DNA of 64,000 nucleotides from an uncultured Muribaculaceae bacterium (GTDB lineage: Bacteria; Bacteroidota; Bacteroidia; Bacteroidales; Muribaculaceae), in the NCBI GenBank assembly GCA_947625935.1, contig CANQQE010000004.1:96345-160344 (forward strand), in the 5' to 3' direction. Below are positions 44,345-54,083 of this stretch, one piece after another. Below the pieces are notes generated by a model that did not search any database, was not told where the DNA came from, and saw nothing but the letters and a program-made list of their open reading frames with translations. Position 1 is the stretch's first letter; each line of letters opens with the position of its first letter. The position numbers and the translations under genes are program-made.

Positions 44345-44375
44345 CAAATATACAATGAAAAAATGGAACAATCAA
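44345..44375 (-). promoter_or_regulatory. Promoter of the restriction-modification pair
   Basis: On the minus strand TTG (44373-44375), 20 bases, TATATTTG (44345-44352). It starts five bases after the mfd stop codon. Confidence 0.65.
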
Positions 44376-44379
44376 CTAC

Positions 44380-47300
44380 TCAGACTGTGGGGAGGGAGTG
44401 GATTGTGGCGAGGATATCGACGGCGGTTTCGACGTTGGGGACGGCTGAGATGGCGATGCTGCGTCGTGAGTTTTTTTCGCGGATTTTGCATCGTCGGGGG
44501 TTCATCTGCAGGTAGTTGAGGATTTTTCCGAACATCGGCGACTGGTAGTATGCGCGGTTTGTGTCGTCGACGAAGTATATGTACATCGTTTCTTGTTTCA
44601 GCACAACTTTCTCGATTCCGAGCTGTCGCGCGAGGCGTCGCAACCGCGGTATCCGCAACAGTTCGGCCGTCTCGGGGGGTATTTTGCCGAATCGGTCTTC
44701 GAGGCGGGCTCGGAATGCCTGGAGGTCGGTCTCGCGATCTATGCTGTCGAGTTCCTGATAGAGTGATATACGTTCGCTTTCCTGTGGGACGTAGAGTGCG
44801 GGCAGGAGCAGCTCCATGTCGCTCTCGATCACGCAGTCGGCCACATATTCTTTTTCGCCCTCGGGGGTGTCGTCGGCAGTGAGGGTGTCGCTGAATTCCT
44901 CGTTGCGCAGTTCGGTGACGGCTTCTTTGAGTATTTTCTGATATGTCTCATAACCGAGGTCGGCAATGAATCCGCTTTGTTCGGCACCGAGTAGGTTTCC
45001 GGCACCTCGTATGTCGAGATCCTGCATGGCGATGTGTATGCCGCTTCCGAGGTCAGAGAAGCTCTCAATGGCTTGCAGCCTACGCCGCGAGACCGGGGAG
45101 AGCGGGATGTGGGGCGGCACGAGGAGATAGCAGAACGCTTTGCGCGAGCTGCGCCCGACGCGCCCTCGGAGCTGGTGCAGTTCGCTCAGACCGAAGTTCT
45201 GGGCGTTGTTTATCATGATGGTGTTGACGTTGGGCATATCTATACCGCTCTCTATGATGGTTGTGGCGAGCAGCACGTCGTAGTCGCGGTTGGCGAAGTC
45301 GATGATGGCTTTTTCGAGCTTTTCCGGTGGCATCTGCCCGTGAGCCACGATGGTGCGCGCGTCGGGGACAAGGCGTTTCACCATCGCTTCCATATCATAC
45401 AGCCCCTCGATGCGGTGGTTAATCATGAATACCTGTCCGTTTCGCGACATTTCGAAGTTTATGGCTTCGGCAACAATATCGTCGCTAAGAGAGTTGATCG
45501 AGGTGATTATGGGGTACCGATTGGCCGGGGGGGTGGTTATGGCAGATAGGTCGCGCGCTCCCATCAGGGAGAATTGCAGTGTGCGCGGTATCGGGGTTGC
45601 ACTCATGGTGAGTGTGTCGACGTTGACTTTCATCTGCTTTAGCTTTTCTTTGACCGCTACACCGAATTTTTGCTCCTCGTCGACAATCAGCAGGCCGAGG
45701 TCTTTGAATTTCACCTCTTTGCCTATAATCTTGTGTGTGCCGATGAGTATGTCGATTTTTCCGTCGGCGAGGTCGGTGATTATCTGCTTCACTTGTTTGG
45801 GTGTTCGCGCTCTCGACAGATAGTCGACTCTCACGGGGAAGTCTTTGAGTCGTTCCTTGAATGTGTTGAAGTGTTGGTAGGCCAGGACAGTCGTGGGCAC
45901 GAGCACCGCGGTCTGCTTTCCGTCGGTCGCGGCTTTGAACGCGGCTCGGATAGCTATCTCGGTTTTTCCGAATCCGACGTCTCCGCAAATGAGCCTGTCC
46001 ATGGGTCGCGGGCTTTCCATGTCGGCTTTCACGGCTTGTGTGGCGGTTAGCTGGTCGGGGGTGTCTTCGTAGATGAATGACGCTTCAAGCTCGTGCTGGA
46101 GGTATGAGTCGGGTGCGAAGCTATGGCCTTTCTCGTCCTTGCGCGCGGCATATAGTTTGATCAGGTCGCGGGCAATATCTTTCAGTTTGCTCTTTGTTCG
46201 CTCCTTTACTTTGTTCCATGCGCCTGAACCGAGTTTGTTGATTTTGGGAGGCACACCTTCTTTTCCTCTGTATTTCGCGAGTTTGTGTAGGGCGTGGATG
46301 GAGACGAATATAATGTCGTCGTTCTGATATGTGAGCTTTATCATCTCCTGGGTGCGTCCGTTGACGTTGGTCCGGAGCAAACCGGCGAATTTGCCGACAC
46401 CGTGGTCGACGTGCACTATGTAGTCGCCCGGCTCTATCGATGCTAATTCTTTGAGCGACAGGGCGAGTTTGCCGGAGCGCGCGCGGTCGCTCTTGAGGTT
46501 GTATTTGTGGAAACGGTCAAAAATCTGGTGGTCGGTGAAGACGGCGGTGTGAGTCGAGTGATCGACGAAACCCTCATGGAGTGTGCCTATTACCGGGGTG
46601 AAAGGGATGTCGTCGTTGCGGTCGGCGAATATTGTGCGCAGTCGCTCAATCTGGTGGTCGCTGTCGCTCAGAATGAACAGTTTGTATCCATCGGCGAGGA
46701 GGCGTTTCAGCGAGTCGCTGATAAGGTCGAAGTTCTTGTGGAAAATGCCTTGCGGCGAGCAGTGGAAGTCGATGGCACAAGTTGAAGCGGCGTCGCCGTC
46801 GGGAGACGATCCGGCTCTGAATATGAACCGTTTGAAACGAGGCAAAGCCGCCGCAAATTCGTCGGGGTCAATGACCCGGCTCATCGCGGCCGCGTCACCC
46901 TCGTCAGCAATTACCGCGCTTGTCGATATGGATTCGGATGCGATGGCTTTTATGCGGTCGACGGTGTAACGCTCGTCGCGGAGTGCGATTCGTGTTTTCG
47001 GGTCGATGAAGCTGAGTAGCGACTCGCCTCGGCTTTGAGATGCGACGTTGGATGTTATGGCGACCTTGTCGAGTCGTTCCTGAGATAGCTGGGTCTCGAT
47101 GTTGAATGTGCGTATTGAGTCGATGTCATCGCCGAAAAAGTCGATGCGGAACGGCAACTCGTGGAAATAGCCGAATATGTCGAGGATTGAGCCTCGGATT
47201 GCGAATGTGCCGGGTTCGTAGACGTAGTCGACCTCAGTGAATCCGTTCTCTTTCAGCCATTTCTCGGCGTTAGTGAGTCCTGGCGCATCGCCCACCCGCA

Positions 47301-47736
47301 GGTGCAGTGTGTGTCGGTCGAGGGTTTCGCGCGATGCTACTCTCTCGGCCAAAGCCTCGGGGTATGTGATCAGGACGCTGATCGATCCGTTGTCGTTCCA
47401 TCGGTTTAACGCCTCGACTCTGAGAATCTGGTTTGGCGGATCGACCTGACCGTACTTGATATCGCGCTTGTATCCTGAGGGAAATATAGCGACGCTATCC
47501 TCGCCGAGTATCCTTGACAGGTCGTGATACAGGTATCCGGCGTCGTCGAGCGAGTCGCCTATAACGAGCAACGGCCGGCCTTTTACGGTCGCGAGCGATG
47601 ATAGCATCATAGCGGCGGATGACCCTGCCAGGCCGTAAAACTCGGCAGGTTTAGGACTGCGGTTTTTGAGCGCAGAGGCGACGGCTTCTTCCCGCGCCTT
47701 AGAGAGAAAAAGTTTTCGGAGACCTTGTAAATCCAT
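44380..47736 (-). CDS. mfd: Transcription-repair coupling factor Mfd
   Basis: An 1118-residue translocase that removes stalled RNA polymerase and recruits UvrA. N-terminal UvrB-like region (YEPGTFAIRGSILDIFGY), RNA-polymerase-interacting domain (GDYIVHVDHGVGKFAGL), then the helicase core with Walker A GDVGFGKTEIAIRAA, DEEQ box, SATPIPRTL and QLRGRVGRSS, and a C-terminal TRCF domain. Full length for Bacteroidota. It starts 13 bases after the protease gene, so the two are likely co-transcribed; no terminator separates it from the restriction-modification genes. Confidence 0.97.
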   Translation of the reverse strand: MDLQGLRKLFLSKAREEAVASALKNRSPKPAEFYGLAGSSAAMMLSSLATVKGRPLLVIGDSLDDAGYLYHDLSRILGEDSVAIFPSGYKRDIKYGQVDPPNQILRVEALNRWNDNGSISVLITYPEALAERVASRETLDRHTLHLRVGDAPGLTNAEKWLKENGFTEVDYVYEPGTFAIRGSILDIFGYFHELPFRIDFFGDDIDSIRTFNIETQLSQERLDKVAITSNVASQSRGESLLSFIDPKTRIALRDERYTVDRIKAIASESISTSAVIADEGDAAAMSRVIDPDEFAAALPRFKRFIFRAGSSPDGDAASTCAIDFHCSPQGIFHKNFDLISDSLKRLLADGYKLFILSDSDHQIERLRTIFADRNDDIPFTPVIGTLHEGFVDHSTHTAVFTDHQIFDRFHKYNLKSDRARSGKLALSLKELASIEPGDYIVHVDHGVGKFAGLLRTNVNGRTQEMIKLTYQNDDIIFVSIHALHKLAKYRGKEGVPPKINKLGSGAWNKVKERTKSKLKDIARDLIKLYAARKDEKGHSFAPDSYLQHELEASFIYEDTPDQLTATQAVKADMESPRPMDRLICGDVGFGKTEIAIRAAFKAATDGKQTAVLVPTTVLAYQHFNTFKERLKDFPVRVDYLSRARTPKQVKQIITDLADGKIDILIGTHKIIGKEVKFKDLGLLIVDEEQKFGVAVKEKLKQMKVNVDTLTMSATPIPRTLQFSLMGARDLSAITTPPANRYPIITSINSLSDDIVAEAINFEMSRNGQVFMINHRIEGLYDMEAMVKRLVPDARTIVAHGQMPPEKLEKAIIDFANRDYDVLLATTIIESGIDMPNVNTIMINNAQNFGLSELHQLRGRVGRSSRKAFCYLLVPPHIPLSPVSRRRLQAIESFSDLGSGIHIAMQDLDIRGAGNLLGAEQSGFIADLGYETYQKILKEAVTELRNEEFSDTLTADDTPEGEKEYVADCVIESDMELLLPALYVPQESERISLYQELDSIDRETDLQAFRARLEDRFGKIPPETAELLRIPRLRRLARQLGIEKVVLKQETMYIYFVDDTNRAYYQSPMFGKILNYLQMNPRRCKIREKNSRRSIAISAVPNVETAVDILATIHSLPTV

Positions 47737-47749
47737 TGGAGTCGCGTGG

Positions 47750-49405
47750 TTATTTCTTGGCGTTGAGGGTCTTGCGGTAGCGGGCGGTGTCGTTGAGAAC
47801 TTTTGACGCGCTGTCGACTGCGATGTCGCCGCGGAGACTCTCGATTATTTGTCCGCGCTGGTTGTAGTAACGCCCGACAATTTCGTTTGCTATGAAGTCG
47901 CTGATTTCCTTGCGGTTGGTGTTGAGGTCTTTGTCGAGGTCGTGTTTCAGCAGCCCTCGCAATACATCAAACTGAGCGCGGGCGGTGTCGTTCATGTAGC
48001 CCTCGGTAGTCGCTGTTTTCTCAAGGTCGGCGAGCATTGTCTCGCAGACTTTGTCGTAGCTGAATTTTTTAGGGTCGATGAATCGTTTGAAGTCGTCGTA
48101 GATTTCATCGGTCACTATGAATTTGTCGGGAGCAGGAATGGAGTCGTGTGTGGCGGCGTAGCGTGTCGCATAGTCGAACGCCCAGTTGTCGCGGACGATA
48201 TTGTAGGTGATGCGTGTCGCATCGGGGTAGTCAACCTTTATGTCGGGTGTGATTCCTCCTCCGTCGCGCACGGTGCGTCCGTGCAGGGTCTTGAACTCGC
48301 GGGTTAGCGAGTCGGGGATGCGCGCCACCGATCCATCGGGCTTGCGGTTTGAGTAGTCGATAGCTTGTATGAGTCGTCCGCTGGGAATGTAGTATTTAGC
48401 CACAGTCACTTTCAGCAACCCATTGTAGGGGAGGGGGCGTGAGGACTGCACGAGCCCTTTTCCAAACGATGTGTTGCCGACAATCACCGCGCGGTCGATG
48501 TCCTGTAACGCCCCGGCGACAATCTCGGCTGATGAGGCCGATCCGGCGTTGATCAGCACGGCGAGTGGTATCTCGGTATCGACGGGGTTGGAGGTTGTTT
48601 TGTAGATTTTCTCGTTGAGGAGTCCTTTGCCCCGGGTGCGCACGATTTCAGTGCCTTTCGGGACAAACAGCCCCGCTACTTTGACGGCTCCTTCGAGTAT
48701 TCCGCCACCGTTGTTGCGCAGGTCGAGGATTATTGATTTCACCCTGGGGTCTTTTTTCAGCTCGATGAGAGCGTCGCGGACCTCGTCGGCAGATTTCTCG
48801 TTGAAAGTGGATAGGAAGATGTAGCCGATGTTATCGCGCGTCACGCCGTAATAGGGGACAGGGTGTACCTTGATTTTAGCGCGTGTGATTTCGATGTCGA
48901 TTATAGAGTCTGCGACGTAGGGGCGCTTGACGGTCACTTTTACTTTTGTGCCGGCCTGCCCTTTTAGTTTGGAGCTTACTTTGTCGCTTTTCCAACCGAG
49001 CACCGTGTCGCCGTCGATTTTGACGAACAGGTCGCCGGGCCGCAACCCGGCTTTCATAGCCGGCGAACCTTCCTGAGGCTCAGAGACGTAGACGTTTCTG
49101 TCGCGTTCCATAATGAAACTTCCGATACCTCCGTATTCGCCGGTGGATATTGTCATGAATGTCTCCTGGTCTTTTTCGGGAATATACTCGGTGTAGGGAT
49201 CCAGCTCGCTCAACATAGCGTCGATTGCCGTTCCGATGCTTTTTTCGGCGTCGATAGTATCAACGTAGGTTGTCTGCAGAACTTTGTATAAAGAATTGAA
49301 AATGTCGAGGTTACGCGAGACCTCAGCCTTGTTGCTGCGAGTCGCGCCGCCGATTATGGAGCCGCCCACGAGACAGGCGAGAGCGAAAAGACCTAATTTT
49401 TTCAT
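47750..49405 (-). CDS. S41 family C-terminal processing protease
   Basis: A 551-residue exported serine protease of the CtpA/Prc group. Order: N-terminal membrane/signal segment, helical region, a PDZ domain (EGSPAMKAGLRPGDLFVKID), and the S41 catalytic domain with Ser in NAGSASSAEIVAGAL and Lys in TSFGKGLVQ. A ~150-residue helical C-terminal extension follows, as in many Bacteroidota members. It processes or degrades periplasmic proteins from their C-termini; specific substrates unknown. First gene of a probable operon with mfd. Confidence 0.93.
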   Translation of the reverse strand: MKKLGLFALACLVGGSIIGGATRSNKAEVSRNLDIFNSLYKVLQTTYVDTIDAEKSIGTAIDAMLSELDPYTEYIPEKDQETFMTISTGEYGGIGSFIMERDRNVYVSEPQEGSPAMKAGLRPGDLFVKIDGDTVLGWKSDKVSSKLKGQAGTKVKVTVKRPYVADSIIDIEITRAKIKVHPVPYYGVTRDNIGYIFLSTFNEKSADEVRDALIELKKDPRVKSIILDLRNNGGGILEGAVKVAGLFVPKGTEIVRTRGKGLLNEKIYKTTSNPVDTEIPLAVLINAGSASSAEIVAGALQDIDRAVIVGNTSFGKGLVQSSRPLPYNGLLKVTVAKYYIPSGRLIQAIDYSNRKPDGSVARIPDSLTREFKTLHGRTVRDGGGITPDIKVDYPDATRITYNIVRDNWAFDYATRYAATHDSIPAPDKFIVTDEIYDDFKRFIDPKKFSYDKVCETMLADLEKTATTEGYMNDTARAQFDVLRGLLKHDLDKDLNTNRKEISDFIANEIVGRYYNQRGQIIESLRGDIAVDSASKVLNDTARYRKTLNAKK

Positions 49406-49537
49406 GTCGGTAGTTGAAATATTGCGCTAAGTTAGAGATAATCTGATAAATTATCGAGAATGTTACATTATTTATAACACCGATGAGCGTCTTTGGCTCA
49501 AAAAGCGTCATTGAAATAAATATTTTTGGGAAAAATG

Positions 49538-49568
49538 TTGCGTATCTCAGAAAATGGATGTAATTTTG
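49538..49568 (+). promoter_or_regulatory. Promoter of the tRNA-Asn pair
   Basis: TTG (49538-49540), 20 bases, TAATTTTG (49561-49568); predicted start near 49575, 28 bases before the first tRNA. Confidence 0.7.
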
Positions 49569-49602
49569 CCTCGCAATTCCCCAAAGGGGGTATGCGAAAC
49601 AC

Positions 49603-49676
49603 GCTTCAATAGCTCAGTCGGTTAGAGCATCTGACTGTTAATCAGAGGGTCGTTGGTTCAAGTCCATCTTGAAGCG
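49603..49676 (+). tRNA. tRNA-Asn (anticodon GTT), copy 1
   Basis: Acceptor GCTTCAA/TTGAAGC, discriminator G, anticodon stem TCTGA/TCAGA around loop CTGTTAA (GTT), T-loop GGTTCAAGTCC. CCA is not encoded. Confidence 0.94.
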
Positions 49677-49685
49677 CTTGTTAAA

Positions 49686-49759
49686 GCTTCAGTAGCTCAG
49701 TTGGTTAGAGCACCTGACTGTTAATCAGGGGGTCGTTGGTTCAAGCCCATCCTGAAGCG
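49686..49759 (+). tRNA. tRNA-Asn (anticodon GTT), copy 2
   Basis: Acceptor GCTTCAG/CTGAAGC, discriminator G, anticodon stem CCTGA/TCAGG, loop CTGTTAA. It differs from copy 1 by compensatory stem changes and is 9 bases downstream, so both come from one transcript. Confidence 0.94.
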
Positions 49760-49760
49760 C

Positions 49761-49807
49761 GATAAAGAAAATCCCGTCACCGAATAAGTGACGGGATTTT
49801 CTTTATC
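49761..49807. terminator. Terminator after the tRNA-Asn pair
   Basis: Perfect 20-bp stem (49761-49780 with 49788-49807) with a 7-base loop; the T-rich end lies within the outer stem. The 109 bases after it to the next promoter show nothing else. Confidence 0.88.
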
Positions 49808-49916
49808 GTAGCATAAGGAATGCGGGGAATCTATAAATCTTAGGGGTAGAATAGGTCAGGGTGCGGTTTATGAGTAGAGGGTGTTTTTTAGAATTAATGT
49901 TAAATTTTTAGATAAT

Positions 49917-49947
49917 TTTGCTATTTTGTTATTTAGTTGTATCTTTG
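49917..49947 (+). promoter_or_regulatory. Promoter of the phosphodiester glycosidase gene
   Basis: TTTG (49917-49920), 19 bases, TATCTTTG (49940-49947), full consensus; leader of about 120 bases to ATG 50076. Confidence 0.78.
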
Positions 49948-50075
49948 CCAGCGATATATGGCATATAGTATCTATAAAATGATTATCACAGTTATTTGAA
50001 GGTAGTATAAATCGCATATCGAGAAAACAACTATTATAAACAACTAATACCTAAACCTAACCCTATCACAGAATC

Positions 50076-51581
50076 ATGCAAAAACCATTAGTGACAGTAG
50101 CGGCTGCCATGGCTGCTGCGATTATGTCGCTTCCGTTGGGCGCTGAAACCATCACAGTAGGCTCCACCGCTTATGAGGTGACCCGCAACGAGAAGCAATT
50201 GGCCAAAGGTGTCAAGTACACTGAACTATTATTCCCGGGCCACACTTACACGGGCTACACCGGCGGCGGACGCGTCCATGTAATCGAGGCCGACATGACT
50301 GAGCCGACAGTCAAACTTGAGATGATCAACAATGGCTCGATGTCGGGCAACAGGACGCTGGCCAATCACGCCGCAAGCGTGTCGAAAACGGGCTATAAGG
50401 TTGTCGGTGGCGCCAACGGCAACTTTTGGATTACCTCGGAGCAACCGTGGAAGTCACAAACCTCAGGCTGGCCTCACGGCGTGGCCATCCGTAACGGTTC
50501 GATGTTCACCGACCCCAACACGAAGACCGACCCGCATTGCGGCGGTCCGACAGTCACGGGTATGCTGGCTGTTGATGAAAACGGAAAGGTCTACATAGAC
50601 CGCACGCTCCCGCAGCTCGCCAACAACAATCCGGGCTCGGGTGTCGCGTTTCAGGCGGTTCATACTGCCACAGGCCACGCATTTGACCTTGATATGTGTA
50701 ACCGCTATGTCAAGGCGGGCACGGCATCAATCTACAACCGCAACTACGGCACGACACGGGCTTTCAAGCCGGTGAATCTGTCAAGCTCCAACACATGGGA
50801 TATAGTTGAGGGTGTCTGCACCGAGCTTATACTCGACCTTTCCCCCGGAGAGCAATGGAATGTGGGCGGCGTAACCAAATTTATCATTAAGGAGAAGCGT
50901 CTTAACGCCGGGACAGGAACGCTCGGCGACCACGACTTGGCTATCGTTGGCCGTGACTCGTATGCAAGCGTTCTCGGTGCAGGTTACAATGTCGGAGATG
51001 AGGTGACGCTGTCGACCAAGGTCAATTTCGAGTCGGCAGGATCACCCAACAAGATAATGCAGGCTATATCGGGCAATATCCTTGCGATGAAGGACGGTGC
51101 CAAGGACGCTTCGCTGTCGACGGAGTCGTACAACAAGAACGCCAACGAGCGTACCCTCTATGCCACCAACGCTGCAGGCGACAAGCTGTGGATATTGGTG
51201 TGTGAGCATAACGTGGCCAAGAGCAAGAAATATTTCGGCTGGTCAACGTCGCAGATGTGTGACATAGCCAAAAGTTTCGGTGCGACCAATGCCACGCAGG
51301 TCGACTGCGGCGGCTCGGCACAGATGTATGCCGACGGCAAGCAGGTTTCGCAGTCGTATGACTCATCGGGTATCCGCGGCGTCTACAACGGTATGTTCGT
51401 CATCTCGACCGACACCGAGAGCGTCACCCCGGATCCTGACCCGACCCCCGACCCCGGACCTGCCCCCACGTCACTCGATATGGATTTGAGCTATGCCGAT
51501 CAGGCAATTCCGGAACTAAACCATCAAGCGGGTTATAGTCAGGGGCAATTATGCCTATATCCTTGCGAAGACTACCGATGA
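50076..51581 (+). CDS. Phosphodiester glycosidase domain protein, N-terminal part of a frameshifted gene
   Basis: A 501-residue open frame with a signal peptide and an NAGPA (phosphodiester glycosidase) domain at about residues 60-455: VGGANGNFWI, GWPHGVAIRNG, and the conserved QVDCGGSAQMYADGK followed by GIRGVYNGMFV. A Pro/Asp-rich linker (PDPDPTPDPGP) follows. After PELNHQA at 51528 the true reading moves to another frame: dropping one G of the GGG at 51530-51532 restores AVIVRGNYAYILA and joins it to the next entry. The last ~17 residues of this frame are therefore probably not native. Either a real mutation, a slippage switch or a sequence error. Confidence 0.85.
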   Translation: MQKPLVTVAAAMAAAIMSLPLGAETITVGSTAYEVTRNEKQLAKGVKYTELLFPGHTYTGYTGGGRVHVIEADMTEPTVKLEMINNGSMSGNRTLANHAASVSKTGYKVVGGANGNFWITSEQPWKSQTSGWPHGVAIRNGSMFTDPNTKTDPHCGGPTVTGMLAVDENGKVYIDRTLPQLANNNPGSGVAFQAVHTATGHAFDLDMCNRYVKAGTASIYNRNYGTTRAFKPVNLSSSNTWDIVEGVCTELILDLSPGEQWNVGGVTKFIIKEKRLNAGTGTLGDHDLAIVGRDSYASVLGAGYNVGDEVTLSTKVNFESAGSPNKIMQAISGNILAMKDGAKDASLSTESYNKNANERTLYATNAAGDKLWILVCEHNVAKSKKYFGWSTSQMCDIAKSFGATNATQVDCGGSAQMYADGKQVSQSYDSSGIRGVYNGMFVISTDTESVTPDPDPTPDPGPAPTSLDMDLSYADQAIPELNHQAGYSQGQLCLYPCEDYR

Positions 51582-51597
51582 TAGCAAGACACCGACG

Positions 51598-53973
51598 GTG
51601 ATAGTCTATGACCACACCAACAAGAGTGTTCTCCGCACGCTGGGGACTTCCAACTGCAATGCCACTGCTTTATACCGACTGAGCGACATCTCCATGACCG
51701 AAGACGGCTATCTCGTGGGCAGCAACCGCGGCACTGGCGGGCTGAAGGCATTCAAGATTGAGTTTTACAAGTGGGGCAATGATGCCGCAGGCATTCCCAC
51801 GGGTGAGGCTCAGTTGTGGGTTTCGACCAACCGCGACGGCAACTGGGTAAACAACGATACGGGCCAGTCGATGACTTATGTGGGTACAACCGCCAACGGT
51901 TACATCTATTATTCGTCAAAGAGCCTGAGTGCCGACGGTATCCGCTGGGACCGCGCCACTATCGTCGACAATCAACTAACCGGGGCCATATATAATCTCG
52001 GAATCTCGGATTTGGGCTTCCTCAAATTGCAAGAGCTGCATCTTTTCCCATCACCGTTCAGCAAAGATCATTTCATCGCCAACGGCACCAACGCCTATCC
52101 TGCTGAAATCAGTTTCGCTCCAACAGAACGCGGTCAGGCCGAACGTGTGTCGAAGAACACGCTTATGCCCACGGAATGCGCCCATACCGACATTTTCAAA
52201 TTTGGCGGTCATGTCTATCAGATAGGAGCCAACGCCTCAGGAAATGTCGTGCTCGCCAATGTCACCGGTGGCCTCGACAATGCGACTAATGTGACATTGA
52301 ACACTACGGCTCTGCCGACGACCACATCTACCAACTTCGCCGCTGCAGGTGGCGCGGTCGATGACTCAACGCTGGCACTCCTTTTGGTGCGTGACGGTCT
52401 GATTTCAAAGTATGTGACCAGTAGCACTGGCGGTGATACCCCGCCCACCCCTCCGACTCCGGTATATAACGGTGAGCGCGCTAACTTCGCATATGCGCTT
52501 AAAGCCGACGGAAACAAGGATGACGGTTGGAATCTGTCGTACACCCTTACCGGCGAGGCCAAGTCGGTTACCGTCAATCTCGTTAATAAGAACGATAACA
52601 GCGTGCTCACGTTTGACGGCGGTACGGCAAAGGGGGTCAACACGGTAAATATCATTCCTGATGATCTTGAGGCAGAAGCTCTGTATGACTGGGAAGTAGA
52701 GGTTAAGAGCAACGAGATTCCCGTGTCGGGACAGTTCTTCCACGCCGCTCCCGCAACACTTGACGCCCGCGGCGGTGTTGGTATCGTCACCAATCCCGAA
52801 AGCGACGCTTATGGCCGCGTAGTCACAGCTATGGGTTACGCACAAGGCTTTGGATTATATAGCCCCGAGCTTGAATCGCTCGGTACATATTGTGCGGGAA
52901 CTTCTCCGTGGACCGCAAGCAACCGCTCTGACTTGTACCGTATCGGTATGCGCGAGGGTTCGGTGGCCTATGCGGCAGCGTTCTCGGACAAGGGCGCGGG
53001 TTTCTGGTCGTTTGACCCCGCCAACCCGTCGGCCGGCACAGCGAACCTGAGCGCAGGTACCAATGACGGCACAGGTTGCATCACTTATAACGGCAACAAT
53101 ACCGGCACCGGCTCATCAGCGGTGGCTTTCACAGGCAGCGGCCCCAATACAAAGGTCTGGTCGTTCGCTGAAGACTGGCCAACGGGCAACTCGGCATGGA
53201 AGGGCATCCTGACACGCTGGGATATAGGTGAGGCAACGCAAATCACGGGTAATATCAATGCGGCGTACGCTCCGTTCGCAGGCGCCAACGCCAGTGGAGA
53301 CGCAAGCAATAAAGTGCTGTTCGGCGCCCAGAACATGGCCATCACACCCTATGGCGATTGCATATTCATGTCGCAAGCCCGCAGCGTGGGGAGCAACACG
53401 GCTTCATGCCCGAATTTTGTTCTTACCAACGTCTATGGCGATGTGCTCTTTAACTCAGGCGGTGTAGACGGATTCGTTTCATGCGGAGGCGGTCTCGCCA
53501 TCAATGCCGACGGTTCGTTGCTCGCATTGGCGGGCTACCGCACACAGAACACCCGCCTCTATTCGGTGGTATGGGATAACAGTGATGCCGAAAGACCGAA
53601 ACCGACGTTCACCCTCATCGGGGAGTTGGAAGGAACAGGTATGTCGGGCAAGAATGCCGAACCCAGCCAGTTGGCTTTTGACCCTGCGGGTAACCTGTAT
53701 TCATGGTGCCGCAGCCCGTTGGATACAGAGTGCGGACTCCATGTCTATGCTCTCGCCAATCCCGAGCCGAGTGCCACCACACCGGCCAAGGCTGCGTATG
53801 TGCTCGAAGGCCCTCTGCGTAAAACGGGAGTGGAGAACGTAAGTGTCGATAGCGAAGAAGCCCCGGTTGAGTGGTACACGCTTCAGGGTGTTCGCGTCAG
53901 CGGCGAAAACCTCACCCCGGGAATCTATGTGCGCCGTCAAGGTAAGCTGACCAAGAAGGTGCTGATCAAATAA
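51598..53973 (+). CDS. C-terminal part of the frameshifted secreted protein
   Basis: A 791-residue continuation in another frame of the gene at 50076. It has no credible start of its own (first codon GTG within coding sequence, no signal peptide), and the coding character extends upstream to about 51541. It reads as a beta-propeller-like region (SMTEDGYLVGSNRG, TPYGDCIFMSQ, LAINADGSLLALAG, LAFDPAGNLYSW) with an Ig-like insert after the PPTPPTPV linker, and ends in WYTLQGVRV...TPGIYVRRQG...KVLIK, a secretion tail. Joined to the N-terminal half the protein would be about 1300 residues. Confidence 0.82.
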   Translation: MIVYDHTNKSVLRTLGTSNCNATALYRLSDISMTEDGYLVGSNRGTGGLKAFKIEFYKWGNDAAGIPTGEAQLWVSTNRDGNWVNNDTGQSMTYVGTTANGYIYYSSKSLSADGIRWDRATIVDNQLTGAIYNLGISDLGFLKLQELHLFPSPFSKDHFIANGTNAYPAEISFAPTERGQAERVSKNTLMPTECAHTDIFKFGGHVYQIGANASGNVVLANVTGGLDNATNVTLNTTALPTTTSTNFAAAGGAVDDSTLALLLVRDGLISKYVTSSTGGDTPPTPPTPVYNGERANFAYALKADGNKDDGWNLSYTLTGEAKSVTVNLVNKNDNSVLTFDGGTAKGVNTVNIIPDDLEAEALYDWEVEVKSNEIPVSGQFFHAAPATLDARGGVGIVTNPESDAYGRVVTAMGYAQGFGLYSPELESLGTYCAGTSPWTASNRSDLYRIGMREGSVAYAAAFSDKGAGFWSFDPANPSAGTANLSAGTNDGTGCITYNGNNTGTGSSAVAFTGSGPNTKVWSFAEDWPTGNSAWKGILTRWDIGEATQITGNINAAYAPFAGANASGDASNKVLFGAQNMAITPYGDCIFMSQARSVGSNTASCPNFVLTNVYGDVLFNSGGVDGFVSCGGGLAINADGSLLALAGYRTQNTRLYSVVWDNSDAERPKPTFTLIGELEGTGMSGKNAEPSQLAFDPAGNLYSWCRSPLDTECGLHVYALANPEPSATTPAKAAYVLEGPLRKTGVENVSVDSEEAPVEWYTLQGVRVSGENLTPGIYVRRQGKLTKKVLIK

Positions 53974-54013
53974 GTCGAAAAAGAATGCGTAAGTAGTAAG
54001 TAAGATATCTCCT

Positions 54014-54060
54014 GTAACAGTACGGGCGGGTCTGGTATTCAGGCTCGCCCGCAGTGTTAC
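54014..54060. terminator. Large imperfect inverted repeat between convergent genes
   Basis: Arms of about 19 bases (GTAACAGTACGGGCGGGTC against GGCTCGCCCGCAGTGTTAC) with two mismatches and a nine-base loop. No T-run on either side, but placement between convergent stops suggests a bidirectional terminator. Confidence 0.6.
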
Positions 54061-54083
54061 ATCGCATTGACACGATGAAGGGG

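Noticed and set aside
51517-51600. The downstream half at 51598 as an independent gene
   Set aside because: Its first codon is a GTG inside sequence that already reads as coding, and there is no signal peptide or promoter.
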